This document shows positions 14,717 to 24,900 of a DNA stretch of 64,000 nt, piece after piece. The DNA comes from Phycisphaerales bacterium (GTDB lineage Bacteria > Planctomycetota > Phycisphaerae > UBA1845): the NCBI GenBank assembly GCA_020639115.1, contig JACKHG010000002.1, forward strand, positions 372,001 to 436,000, given 5' to 3'. The notes beneath the pieces were generated by a model. It worked only from the letters and a program-made list of their open reading frames with translations. It was not told the DNA's origin and searched no databases. The position numbers were made by a program, and so were the translations under genes. Positions within the stretch are counted from its first letter, which is position 1, and the number at the start of each line of letters is the position of its first letter.

Positions 14717-17582
14717 GCCGCTTCGGTCGGGCGCGGTTGTTCTGGCGGTGGCGCTGGGCGTGGCCACGGTCGTCACCGTGGTCAGCATCTACCAGTCCGT
14801 TGAGTACGCGATCGGCGAGCAGGTCATGGACAACTGGGTCGGCCGCAGCGACCTGAACGTCCAGACGCCGCTCGGCCATTGGGGAAATGTCGATCCGCGC
14901 CTGGCGGACGAGATCAAGACGCTGCCCAACGTCGCGCGGCTCACGGTGCGCTTCAACACGCCGATGCGCGTGCAGATTCCCGCCGGTCTTGGCGAACTGC
15001 CGGAGGGCCGCTATCGCCGCGACGGCGACCTGATCGAAATCAACGCCATCGGCGTCGATCCCGCGCAGGAGCATGCCTTTCGGGATCATCGCGAACTCGA
15101 AGGCCGCCGGCTCGAGACCGGCGATCAGGCCGCCGCGGTCGTCGACCGGCAGCTCGCGCGCGACTTGGGCCTCACCGTCGGTGATAAACTCGCGGTCGAG
15201 CCGTTCATCGGCGATCCCACCCAGGATGTGACCATCGTGGGCACGTTCACCGCGGCGCGGGTGGCCATGTTCCAGCGTCCCAGCGTCTACCTGACGCTCG
15301 AGGAGATGAACCGGCTGCGCAAGACGAAGTCGGCGGTCTCCATCATCGACGTCATCGTTCGCGACGACAGCCCTGAGGCGCTCGAGGGCACTGCGCGCCG
15401 GGTGCGGGAGATGGTGCGCAGCCACAACTGGAACTACGAGGTCACCACGGCGACCGCGAAGCTGAACCAGCTCCGCTCCGCCCAGCAGATCACGCGGCTG
15501 GTGCTCGTGCTGTTTTCCGTGATCGCCCTGCTCACCTCGTTCTTCATCATCGTGACCACGATGAGCATGGGCATGATGGAGCGCATCCGCCTGCTCGGGA
15601 CGATGCGCTGCATCGGCGTGACGCGGGCCCAGCTCGGCGCGCTGATGCTGGTGGAGGTGCTGCCGCTGGGGATCGTGGGTGTTGCGCTGGGAGTTCCCAT
15701 GGGCATGGGGCTGACGCATCTGGGCGTGGCCTTCGTGCCGTACGTGGACTACGTGGTGCAGACGATCCGTTTCGGCGTATGGGGCATGACCGTTGCGGCG
15801 CTCGGCGGGATCATCACGACGCTCGCCGCGGCGGGCGTCGTGCTGCTGCAGGCGACCGGCGTGTCGCCGCTGCGGGCGACGACGCCGGAGGCCCGCGGTT
15901 CGCGGCCGGTGACGCTCGTGGTGGCGGTGGCGGTCGCCATCGGGCTCTTCGTCGTGCACGCGGTCATGCTGCGCCGCGTGCCGCCGCTCGACTGGATCCA
16001 GCCGGCGGTGGCGCTGACGGGGATGGGGTCGCTGTACGGGGCGTACGTGCTGCTCGCGCCGGCGGCGGTGCTGCTGATTGGGTCAGCCGGGCTGTACCTG
16101 CTCGCGCCGCTGCTGGGCATTCGCCACAAGCTGCTGCGCGACCAGATGAGCCGCGCACCCTGGCGCAGCGCCGGCGTGTGCTGGATGCTGATGGTCGGCC
16201 TCTCGCTGATCGTCTTTTTCGGCGTGCGCGGCGAGAGCATTATCCACGCCTGGGATTTCCCCAGCAAGATGGCGGGGGCGTTCGTCTGGTCCCAGCAGCC
16301 GTTCTCCGCCGACCTGATCAAGGACGTGCGCAAACTCCCGGGCGTCAACGCGGTCACGCCCATCAACGACATGCTCTGCAGCGTCGAGTCGCGGGAGAAG
16401 TCCATCCTCAACCTGTTCAAGTCCAAGAGCGTGTTCGTCGGCGGTGATCCCGACACGTTCCTGGCGATGACGCAGCTCGAATTCATCGAGGGCAACGAGG
16501 CGGACGCCCGCCGGAAGCTGTCCGCGGGCGGTTACGTCCTGCTGCCCGCGGAGGCGGCGCACGCCTTTGGCTTCGGCTTGGGCGACAAGATGCGCGTGAC
16601 CATCGGCGCGACGACCAGCGAGCTGGAGGTGGCCGGCGTGGTGCGTTCGCCCGCGATCGACATCGCCGTGTCGTTCTTCCAGGCCGACACCTACATGATG
16701 ATTGCTTCGGCGAGCGCCGTGCTGGGCACTCTGGATGATCTGGTCAATCGCTTCCACGTGCGCGATCACACGATGTACCTGCTCGACATCGAGCTGGCCA
16801 AGGTCGCGACGCCGGAGTTGTTCAAGGCGCCCAAGCCGCCGGAGCTGTACCTCACCGGCCTGGCGAAGCTTGCGCTGCAGTGCATGGCTGTGCTGCCGGC
16901 CGAGGACGCCCACCTCGCTCCCTATCGCGCGATGTTCGAGAAATTCGCGGGCACGCAGCGCAGCGGGCTCAGCCTGCCGGCCAGGGACGAGCTGCGGCGC
17001 TACGGCGCCGCGCTCGACGAGGCGGCGGAGGACTGGCCGGATCGCTCCGCGGCCGAGCGCTGGCAGATCTTCCGCGAGAAGCTCGTGCTCGGGCGCGTCA
17101 AGCAGGTCATTCACCGGCCGCAGGCGATGACCGGCTCGGTGCGCCGCCTCAAGCAGCGCATCGACCGCGACATCCGCACGGCGACGATGGTGATTTCCGC
17201 AATTCCGCTCGTGTCGCTCATCGTGGCGTCGATCGGCGTGGCCAACCTGATGATGGTCAACGTCGCGAGCCGTACGCGGCAGATCGCGATACTCCGCTCG
17301 GTCGGGGCCACCAAGTCGCAGATTGCGCGCATCGTGATAGCCGAGGCGATGGTGCTGGGGGCGATCGGATGTATCGCCGGGGTGCTGCTGGGCATGCACC
17401 TGGCCCACGGCGATGGCATTGTCTGGACGCGGCTGATCGGCACGAGCTTCCCCTGGGTCGTCCCCTGGCCGCGGGTCATTGGGGCCGCCGTGGTGACGTG
17501 GTTGATCTGCGTGCTTTCGGGTGTGGGGCCTGCCCTGCGCGCCGCACGCAGCAACGTAATCGAGGCCCTGCGTGGCGGCTAG
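14673..17582 (+). CDS. FtsX/MacB-type ABC transporter permease, large
   Basis: A 969-residue permease, about twice the usual length of a single FtsX permease, with two FtsX modules. An N-terminal helix (about 16-38) and a MacB-like periplasmic domain lead to the first FtsX helices (about 270-430, including GMMERIRLLGTMRCIGVT). More helices and a second periplasmic part follow, and then a C-terminal FtsX module with the signature RQIAILRSVGATKSQIA and an ending ARSNVIEALRGG. The second periplasmic part includes an unusual helical insert (about 700-810). GGAGG lies 5 bases before the ATG at 14673, inside the ATPase gene. Confidence 0.92.
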   Translation: MRHWFQLATRNWWARPLRSGAVVLAVALGVATVVTVVSIYQSVEYAIGEQVMDNWVGRSDLNVQTPLGHWGNVDPRLADEIKTLPNVARLTVRFNTPMRVQIPAGLGELPEGRYRRDGDLIEINAIGVDPAQEHAFRDHRELEGRRLETGDQAAAVVDRQLARDLGLTVGDKLAVEPFIGDPTQDVTIVGTFTAARVAMFQRPSVYLTLEEMNRLRKTKSAVSIIDVIVRDDSPEALEGTARRVREMVRSHNWNYEVTTATAKLNQLRSAQQITRLVLVLFSVIALLTSFFIIVTTMSMGMMERIRLLGTMRCIGVTRAQLGALMLVEVLPLGIVGVALGVPMGMGLTHLGVAFVPYVDYVVQTIRFGVWGMTVAALGGIITTLAAAGVVLLQATGVSPLRATTPEARGSRPVTLVVAVAVAIGLFVVHAVMLRRVPPLDWIQPAVALTGMGSLYGAYVLLAPAAVLLIGSAGLYLLAPLLGIRHKLLRDQMSRAPWRSAGVCWMLMVGLSLIVFFGVRGESIIHAWDFPSKMAGAFVWSQQPFSADLIKDVRKLPGVNAVTPINDMLCSVESREKSILNLFKSKSVFVGGDPDTFLAMTQLEFIEGNEADARRKLSAGGYVLLPAEAAHAFGFGLGDKMRVTIGATTSELEVAGVVRSPAIDIAVSFFQADTYMMIASASAVLGTLDDLVNRFHVRDHTMYLLDIELAKVATPELFKAPKPPELYLTGLAKLALQCMAVLPAEDAHLAPYRAMFEKFAGTQRSGLSLPARDELRRYGAALDEAAEDWPDRSAAERWQIFREKLVLGRVKQVIHRPQAMTGSVRRLKQRIDRDIRTATMVISAIPLVSLIVASIGVANLMMVNVASRTRQIAILRSVGATKSQIARIVIAEAMVLGAIGCIAGVLLGMHLAHGDGIVWTRLIGTSFPWVVPWPRVIGAAVVTWLICVLSGVGPALRAARSNVIEALRGG

Positions 17583-17585
17583 TCG

Positions 17586-17610
17586 CTATAACTTCATTAA
17601 TATGTTATAG
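17586..17610. promoter_or_regulatory. AT-rich inverted repeat, possible operator or promoter region
   Basis: CTATAAC and GTTATAG flank an 11-base AT-rich spacer, four bases after the permease stop and about 200 bases before the TPR/FHA gene. AT-rich sequence is rare in this window. TATAAC and TATAG elements here could serve as -10 boxes. Confidence 0.35.
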
Positions 17611-17808
17611 TTACGATTCCTTTCGTCGGCCCCGTTCTCGGTGCGGCCAGGCTGGGTTCGTCCCGAATAATCGGCTGGTCTCGCCGAATTCACCGGTAGT
17701 CGGGTACGCGGCCGGCGAGGCTTGCAGCCGTCCGGCTGGATTGGGGCGATTTCGCCCGAGCGATACGAGGGTTCGTGCGTCGCACCGACGCACCCGAGGT
17801 GGCACGCG

Positions 17809-19389
17809 ATGTTTGGTGGCCTGATTTCAGTGCGGCTCAAAGCTGCGGAACGGGCGCTGAAGGACGGCCGGCTGGACGACGCCCTGCGGATGGCGAGTGA
17901 GCCGGACATCGCCGGTCACGCCCGCGGAGGTCGTCTGCTCAGTGGGCTGGGCCGGGCATTCCTGGAACGCGCTCGCGACCACTACCGCGCGGAGCGGTTC
18001 ACGGAGGCGCTGCTCGACCTGGGCCGTGCGGAACGCTGCGGGGCGGACGAAGCGGAGGTTGCGGCGCTGCGGGCCCAGGTGACGGTGGTCGCCCGCGAGG
18101 TCGCCCGGCAGGAGGCGGACCGCAAGCGCCGCCTGGAGCAGGCGCGGCGGTACATCGACGGCGGATCGCTGGCCGCCGGCCGGCAACTGCTGCAGTCCGC
18201 GGTCGGTGACGACGGTGACCTGGAGCAGATTCGCAAGGAGATCGAGAACCGCGCGCGGCGGGCTGCCGATCTGGTGGCGCAGGCCGAGAACCTGTATCGC
18301 CAGCAGCGCCTGGCTGCGGCGGCTGAGCATCTGCAGCGTGCGCTCGAGCTCGACGCGCACAGCGAGCCGGCGATGCAGCTCGAGGCGCGAATCTGTGCCG
18401 ACGCGGTCGAATCGGCCCGCGCGGCGTTCGCGGTTGGGAATATTCGTCGCGCGGCGGCGGAACTCGCGGAGCTGGGCAAGCTCGCGCAGCACGACGACGC
18501 GCGTGGGGAAATCGCAGACTGGTTGCGCGGCGCCGAGGACGCGGCGCGCTGCTTCGCCGCGGGTCGCTACGAGGAGACGGCGCAGCGGTTGCGGCGCCTG
18601 GCCGGCCTCGCACCGCGCTGCACCTGGTTGCAGCAGGCGCTCAAGGAGCTGGAGCAGGTGGCCGCCGGTCTGGCGGCGCTGCGCAGCGGGCCGCTCGGCG
18701 ACGTGCCGGGTGCGGGCGTCGCGGACACGCAGCCCGCCGTCGCGGAGACGATCCTGCTGGCCCCGCCGCAGGCGCCGAGCGCTCAGCGCGAATCGATGCT
18801 CCCGGTCGCCATGCTGCTGCTGGTCGACGGCGGCGGCAGCTACCTGCTGCATCGCGGCGATCGGGTGAGCATCGGGCGGGCGGCAGCCGCGGATCCCGCG
18901 GATATTCCGCTGGTGTCCGACCTGAGCGCGCGTCACGCGGAGCTGCTCCGCGTCGAGGATGACTATTTCCTGCTGAGCCCGCACGACGCGGAGGTGGCGG
19001 GCCGCCGCGTCCGCCAGCAGTTGCTGCACGACGGCGACCGCGTGGTGCTGGCCCGGCGGGCGAAGTTTACGTTGAATTTACCCAACCGGCGCACGTCGAG
19101 CGCGCGGCTCGTGCTGAGCGACTCGACGAAGATGCCGCACGACGTCCGCTGCGTCGTGCTCTTCAAGCAGGCGGCGATGATCGGGCGCGGGCCCGACTGC
19201 CACGTGACCTGCCACAGCGCCCGCGTGAAACTGGTGCTGTTCGAGCGCGGCGGCCGGTTGTGGGTGCGTCCGCAGCGCGGCGGGAGCGAGCTGGAGATCG
19301 TGCCGGGTTCGCCGGTGGAGATGGACGGGGCGAGTTTCGTGGTCCGGCCGTGGACGGCGCCGACATCGGGCCCGTTGCAGCGGGTCTGA
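17809..19389 (+). CDS. TPR-like repeat protein with two FHA domains
   Basis: A 526-residue cytoplasmic protein. Residues 1-320 are Ala/Arg-rich helical repeats of TPR type (for example ARDHYRAERFTEALLDLGRA and AENLYRQQRLAAAAEHLQRA). Two FHA-type modules follow: the first (about 335-420) has the RVSIGR strand and SARH of phosphothreonine-binding FHA domains, the second (about 440-515) has MIGRGPDCHVT but no clear SxxH. FHA domains bind phosphothreonine, and the next gene, 52 bases downstream, is a Ser/Thr kinase, so it is probably that kinase's reader or substrate. ATG 17809 follows GAGGTGG. Confidence 0.85.
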   Translation: MFGGLISVRLKAAERALKDGRLDDALRMASEPDIAGHARGGRLLSGLGRAFLERARDHYRAERFTEALLDLGRAERCGADEAEVAALRAQVTVVAREVARQEADRKRRLEQARRYIDGGSLAAGRQLLQSAVGDDGDLEQIRKEIENRARRAADLVAQAENLYRQQRLAAAAEHLQRALELDAHSEPAMQLEARICADAVESARAAFAVGNIRRAAAELAELGKLAQHDDARGEIADWLRGAEDAARCFAAGRYEETAQRLRRLAGLAPRCTWLQQALKELEQVAAGLAALRSGPLGDVPGAGVADTQPAVAETILLAPPQAPSAQRESMLPVAMLLLVDGGGSYLLHRGDRVSIGRAAAADPADIPLVSDLSARHAELLRVEDDYFLLSPHDAEVAGRRVRQQLLHDGDRVVLARRAKFTLNLPNRRTSSARLVLSDSTKMPHDVRCVVLFKQAAMIGRGPDCHVTCHSARVKLVLFERGGRLWVRPQRGGSELEIVPGSPVEMDGASFVVRPWTAPTSGPLQRV

Positions 19390-19441
19390 CGGGTCAGGGT
19401 TTTCCGCGGTTGGCGGAAGCGCAGAGGAACGAGGAACGACA

Positions 19442-21793
19442 GTGGCCTACACCTATCGACATGGCGATCGCCCGCTGGAGGGTTTCACCATCCAGCGCGC
19501 CGTCGGACGCGGCGGGTTCGGCGAGGTGTACTACGCGGTGAGCGACGGCGGCCGCGAAGTCGCGTTGAAGTACCTGCGTGAGAATCCCAACATCGAGCTG
19601 CGCGGCATCAGCTACTGCATGAACCTCAAGAGCCCGCACCTCGTCTCCATTTTTGATGTGAAGGCGAACGAGCAGGGCGAGTACTTCGTGGTGATGGAGT
19701 ACGTCTCCGGTCCGTCACTGCGCGACCTGCTGATGGCGGAGCCGAACGGGCTGGGGGCGCAGAAGGCCGCGTTCTTCATTCGGGAAATTGCCAAGGGGCT
19801 GGCTTACCTGCACGACCGCGGCATCGTCCACCGCGACCTCAAGCCGGGCAACATCTTCTACGACGAAGGCTACGTGAAGATCGGCGACTACGGGCTGAGC
19901 AAGTTCATCTCCGTCTCGCGGCACAGCGCCCAGACCGCCAGCATCGGCACCGTGCACTACATGGCCCCCGAGGTGGGGTCCGGCAACTACCACCGCGGCA
20001 TCGACATCTACGCCCTCGGCGTGATGCTCTACGAGATGCTGCTCGGCAAGGTGCCGTTCGAAGGCTCCAGCATGGGCGAGGTGCTGATGAAGCATCTGAC
20101 CGTCCAGCCCGAGGTGGACAACCTGCCGGCGCCGTTCGGCAAGGTGATTCGCAAGGCGCTTGAGAAGGACCCGGCGGACCGCTACCAGACGATCTACGAA
20201 ATGGTGGACGATCTGCTCGAGGTCGAGGACGTGCAGACGTCGCTAGCGGGTTTCAACCCGCAGAGCCTCGCAGCCGTGGAGCACCGGGGGACGCCGGATG
20301 CGATGGCGTCGCCGGCGCCGTCACCGAATCCCGCCCCGCGGCGTCTGCCGGTGCCGCCGGCAAACCGGCCCTACGACATGGATGCCCGGCCGCTGCCGCC
20401 GAAGCTCGCGCAGCGGGTTAAGGGTATCAGCGATCGCGTGGAGAAGCGGATGCGCCGCCTCGATGCACGGCACGGCCGCAAGGTGCCGCCGTCACCCGCG
20501 CCGCGGACGCCACCCACGACGCCGCGAGGTGTCCAGCCGCATGCCAACGCGATTCACTCCAGTGGGGAAGTCATCCAGCGGTTGCTGCTGGCGCTGACCA
20601 TGGCGATCGCGATGGGGGTCGGCGTGGGCTTTCTCGTCAACATGCATGAGGAGGGATTCGCCAGTGCGATCCTGATGATTGTCGGCATGTCCGGCGGACT
20701 GATGCTGGGCGCGCGGCTGTGTGCACGACTCTCGCGGCACGCGCCCCAGCCTGGCTGGGTGCAGCGGGTCTGCCTGACGGTCCCTGCCGCCGGGCTGCTG
20801 GGTATCGGTGTGGTGCCCGTGGCAGATTACAACGACCAGGCTGCGGCGGGTGTTTGGGTGGCGCTGCTGATCGTGACGTTTGTTGTGGACTGGCGCAAAC
20901 AGATCGAGACCGGCTCGCGGGGCTCCATGTCGGTTTGGCAGGCCGGCAAAGTGGCCCTGATGGGGTTGATCGCCACCGCGATTTTCGCAACCTCTGGACG
21001 TTTCGGCGACAACATGCTGGCCCTGGGTGCGGGCGTGGCCGCCGCGACGTCGTTCGTGGTGCAGGCTCTCGGCTGGCTATTCCCTATCCTCGCCTGGCTT
21101 GAAGGGGGCGCGGGCACCGGCGAGTACGCGCCTGCGCAGCCGCATGACGGCGGCCGGCATACCTGGGAGACGGTTCGCAATTCGCTCCGGGGGCGCGGGC
21201 GGGCGCCGTCCCATCCCGCGTCAGTCCAGCCGGCTGTGCCGGCACGGTCGTTCGAGCAGCCCTCGGCGGTTCCATCGGCCTACGGCGAAGCGCCTTCGTT
21301 CGTGATGACGGGGCCGCCCCGGCGCCACGGTCTCACGCGGCTCCTCGCCGGCTTGGTCTTCGTGGCGAGTTTGGCGGGCATGACCGCAGCCATCGTCTGG
21401 CTGGCCGTCGAGGGGCAACGCGCGCACGGAGACGATGTTGTCGTCACCTGGACGCTGCTGGGACTTGCCCTGGGCATGACCACCATGGCTGGCCGGAAGA
21501 TGAAGGCGTTCCGCTCGGGGGGGTTCTATCGCGACACGCTGCGCCCCGTGTTGCTGACCATCGTGCTGACGGGGCTGGGGGGTTTCGGGTCGCTCCTGTC
21601 GATGGGCGCCGGTGACAACGACGCTGAAGCGGTTGTAATCGTGCTTCTGATCCTGCTGGCCATGGCCTTCCTGTTCCTGATGATCAAGCGGGGGCAGCCG
21701 TTCGCGCCGACGCAACCCGGGTCGATGGCCTCCGCACCGGTACCGACGGCTCGTCCTGCGCAGCCGGTCGACGCCGCATCCACCACGCCATAG
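19442..21793 (+). CDS. membrane Ser/Thr protein kinase with polytopic C-terminus
   Basis: A 783-residue Hanks-type kinase. The kinase domain (about 12-270) has GRGGFGEVY, VALKYL, VHRDLKPGN and an APE-type end (YMAPEV); the magnesium loop is DYG instead of DFG (IGDYGLSKF), a tolerated variant. A Pro-rich linker (about 285-375) leads to a hydrophobic half with about nine predicted helices in two groups (about 380-540 and 630-755). A polytopic region instead of a single helix is uncommon outside Planctomycetes. GTG start at 19442 with GAGG upstream. It pairs with the FHA protein before it. Confidence 0.9.
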   Translation: MAYTYRHGDRPLEGFTIQRAVGRGGFGEVYYAVSDGGREVALKYLRENPNIELRGISYCMNLKSPHLVSIFDVKANEQGEYFVVMEYVSGPSLRDLLMAEPNGLGAQKAAFFIREIAKGLAYLHDRGIVHRDLKPGNIFYDEGYVKIGDYGLSKFISVSRHSAQTASIGTVHYMAPEVGSGNYHRGIDIYALGVMLYEMLLGKVPFEGSSMGEVLMKHLTVQPEVDNLPAPFGKVIRKALEKDPADRYQTIYEMVDDLLEVEDVQTSLAGFNPQSLAAVEHRGTPDAMASPAPSPNPAPRRLPVPPANRPYDMDARPLPPKLAQRVKGISDRVEKRMRRLDARHGRKVPPSPAPRTPPTTPRGVQPHANAIHSSGEVIQRLLLALTMAIAMGVGVGFLVNMHEEGFASAILMIVGMSGGLMLGARLCARLSRHAPQPGWVQRVCLTVPAAGLLGIGVVPVADYNDQAAAGVWVALLIVTFVVDWRKQIETGSRGSMSVWQAGKVALMGLIATAIFATSGRFGDNMLALGAGVAAATSFVVQALGWLFPILAWLEGGAGTGEYAPAQPHDGGRHTWETVRNSLRGRGRAPSHPASVQPAVPARSFEQPSAVPSAYGEAPSFVMTGPPRRHGLTRLLAGLVFVASLAGMTAAIVWLAVEGQRAHGDDVVVTWTLLGLALGMTTMAGRKMKAFRSGGFYRDTLRPVLLTIVLTGLGGFGSLLSMGAGDNDAEAVVIVLLILLAMAFLFLMIKRGQPFAPTQPGSMASAPVPTARPAQPVDAASTTP

Positions 21794-21837
21794 CCGCCGC
21801 GCCTGCTGGCTGCACATCCCGTCAGACGTTTATCCAT

Positions 21838-21865
21838 TTGCGAACGTGCGAATCCGCGGCATAAT
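21838..21865 (+). promoter_or_regulatory. putative promoter of the SNF2 gene
   Basis: TTGCGA (21838-21843) and CATAAT (21860-21865) are 16 bases apart, about 90 bases before the ATG at 21956. Confidence 0.35.
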
Positions 21866-21955
21866 GGCACGTTTCGGCCCGCGGGGCCGGAGCAATCGCG
21901 GTCGGACCGCGCGGCTGGAGGGGCTCCGGCGCCGTGGTTCTCGAGAATCAACTCC

Positions 21956-24900
21956 ATGGTGCGTCTGCACGCCATATGGCACGCCGGAAGTCTGCACCTG
22001 TGGGGCGATCTCGACCCAGCCGCGGACGATGCGAGCCCGGCGACTGCCGCGTCCGCCGCCGGGCACCATCCCCATGCCCTTGACTTATCCCAACTGCACG
22101 AAACGGTCGGCGAACTTTCCCTCGACAGCCTGCTGGCGTCCATCGCCGACGAGGCGGAGCTGACGCTGTGGCTGCCGGCGGATGACGGCCGTCCGCTGCC
22201 CTCGGTCGGGGAGGCTGCGGAGAGCGGTGAGCACGTGGGGCAGGCAGAACTGGCTGCGTTTCGCGTGCCGACCCTGGCGTTGCAGCCGGCGGACGCGGTC
22301 GACCTGCTGACGTCTCTGCCTGATCCGCTGCCGCGGGCCTGCGGTGTTTCCATCGCGTTCTGGGCGCGGCTTGGGCGGTTTGTACTGACGCTGCTGGGGC
22401 GCAAGCAGTTCGTGCCCGACCTGGAGCAGGGCGGAGGCGGCGGCGCCTCGCGCGCGTGCTGGCGCGTCGTGGTGCAGAACGAGCAGGAGCTGGAGTGGCT
22501 GCGGCAGATGGCCGTGGCGATGCCGCCGGTGTGCCGCGCCGTGGTCGGCGAGGATGACCGCGAGCGCGACGCGGTGGCGCTCGTCGAGGGTTTTCTGCAC
22601 GGCAGTGCGGACGCCGTCGTGCGCCGCTGCCTCACCGAGGATCCATTTTTTCACCAGATCCACGAGCGGGCGACGGGCGACGCGCCGTGGGAGGTGCACT
22701 GGCTGGCGGCGCTGATGGCGGACGACTGCCGGCTCGCCGGGGCCGCCGCCGACCATATGGATTTCGTCAACCAGCTTCGCGGCTGGATCGGCGCGATCGA
22801 CGGCGAGGATGCGGTGCCGGCGCGGGTGTGCTTCCGGCTCGAGGAGCCCGAAGACGACGAGGAGGACCCGGTCGCGGTGGGGGCCGCAGAAGCGGAAGCG
22901 GATTCGTCCGGGGGCTCGTGGCGGGTCGACATCCTGCTGCAGTCGCTCGGGGCCGGCGGCGCGCTGCACGACATCACGGACCTTTGGGAAAGTCGCGGGG
23001 CCAACCCCGGCGTGCTCAAACGCAACCTGGCCAATCGGCGCGAACACCTCAGCGCGGAGCTGTACCGCGCCTGTGACGTTTTTCCCCAGTTGGCGGACAC
23101 GCTGCGGGCGGAGGCGCCTACCGCGGTTCCGCTCAGCGCGGTCGAGGCCCATTCCTTCATGCGCGACACGGCCCCGCTGCTCGAGGCCCGCGGCTACGGC
23201 GTGATCCTGCCGGAGTGGGCCACGCGCCCGCAGCACCAGCTCGGCCTGCGGCTCAGCGTCAGTCCCGCGGACCGCACGGGCGGCGCGAGCGGGCTCGGGA
23301 CACCAGGCGGGGGCCTGGGGCTCGCGAGCCTGGTCGATTTCGAGTGGCGCGTCGCGGTCGGCGAGGCCGACCTGTCCCGCGAGGAGTTCGAACGCGTCCG
23401 GGCCCAGCGTTCGCCGCTGGTGCGCCTGCGCGGAACCTGGGTCGCGCTGGATTCTGCGGCGCTCGACCTGGCGGCGGAGTTTCTGCAGACGAGCCGCCAG
23501 GGCCGGATGACGCTCGCGGACGCGTTGCGGGCCGCAGCCGGCGCGGACGAGATCGCCGCGGGTCTGCCGGTGGTGGGGATCCAGGGTACGGCGTGGCTCG
23601 ATTCGCTGCTGCGCGCCGCCGGCGACGTGCGCGTCGCTCCGGTCGAGCCGCCCCCGAGCTTTCACGGCACGCTGCGGCCGTATCAGCAGCGCGGCCTGGA
23701 GTGGCTTCTGTTCATGCAGCAGGTGGGCATCGGGGCGTGCCTGGCCGACGACATGGGCCTGGGAAAAACCATCCAGCTCATCGCGTTGCTGCAGGCCGAG
23801 CGCATGAGCGGCGCGACCGTGGGCCCCACGCTGATCTTCTCGCCGATGACCGTGGTGGGCAACTGGCGCCGGGAGCTGGAGCGGTTCGCGCCTGAGCTCA
23901 ACGTGCTCGTGCACCACGGCGGCGAACGCACCTCCGGCGACGCGTTCGTCGCGCAGGCGCAGGAACACGACGTGATCCTGACGACCTACGCCTTGGGTTA
24001 TCGCGATCGCGAAGACTTCGTCCGCGTGCCGTGGCATCGCCTCGTGCTCGACGAGGCGCAGAAGATCAAGAATCCCGCGGCGGCCCAGACCATCGCGATC
24101 CGCAGCCTGCCGGGCACGTACCGCGTGGCCATGACCGGAACCCCTCTGGAAAACCACCTTTCCGAACTGTGGTCGATCATGGAGATGCTCAACCCGGGAC
24201 TGCTCGGTTCGGCGGCGCGCTTCCGCAAGCGCTTCGCGGTGCCGATCGAGCGGCTCGGCGACGCGCAGCGCGCGGACCAGTTGCGCGCCCTGATCCGCCC
24301 GTTCGTGCTGCGCCGGATCAAGGACGATCCCGACGTGGCCTGCGATCTGCCCGAAAAGATGGAGATGCAGGTTTACTGCAATCTCACTCCGGAGCAGGCC
24401 AGCCTCTACGAGCAGGTGGTCGAGGCGGCGCTCGGCGAGGTGGAGTCGGCGACCGGCATCCGCCGGCGCGGCGTGATCCTCGCGGCGCTCACCCGGCTCA
24501 AGCAGATCTGCAACCACCCCGTGCAGTACCTGCGCGACGGGACCACGCTCGACGAGCGCAGCGGCAAGTGCGAGCGCCTCGTGGAAATGCTCGAGGAGGT
24601 CATGGCGGAGGGCGATGCGGCATTGGTCTTTACGCAATTCCGCGAAATGGGCGAACTGCTCGTGCGCCTGCTCACCGAGCGCCTGCACACCGAGATTCCC
24701 TTCCTGCACGGGGCGACGACCGCCGCCAACCGCCAGAAGATGATCGATCGCTTCCAGGATCCCGCGAGCGGCGTGCGCATCTTTCTGCTCTCGCTCCGCG
24801 CCGGCGGGCTCGGGCTCAACCTCACCGCGGCAAACCACGTGTTCCACTTCGATCGCTGGTGGAACCCGTCGGTGGAGGCGCAGGCCACCGACCGCGCCTA

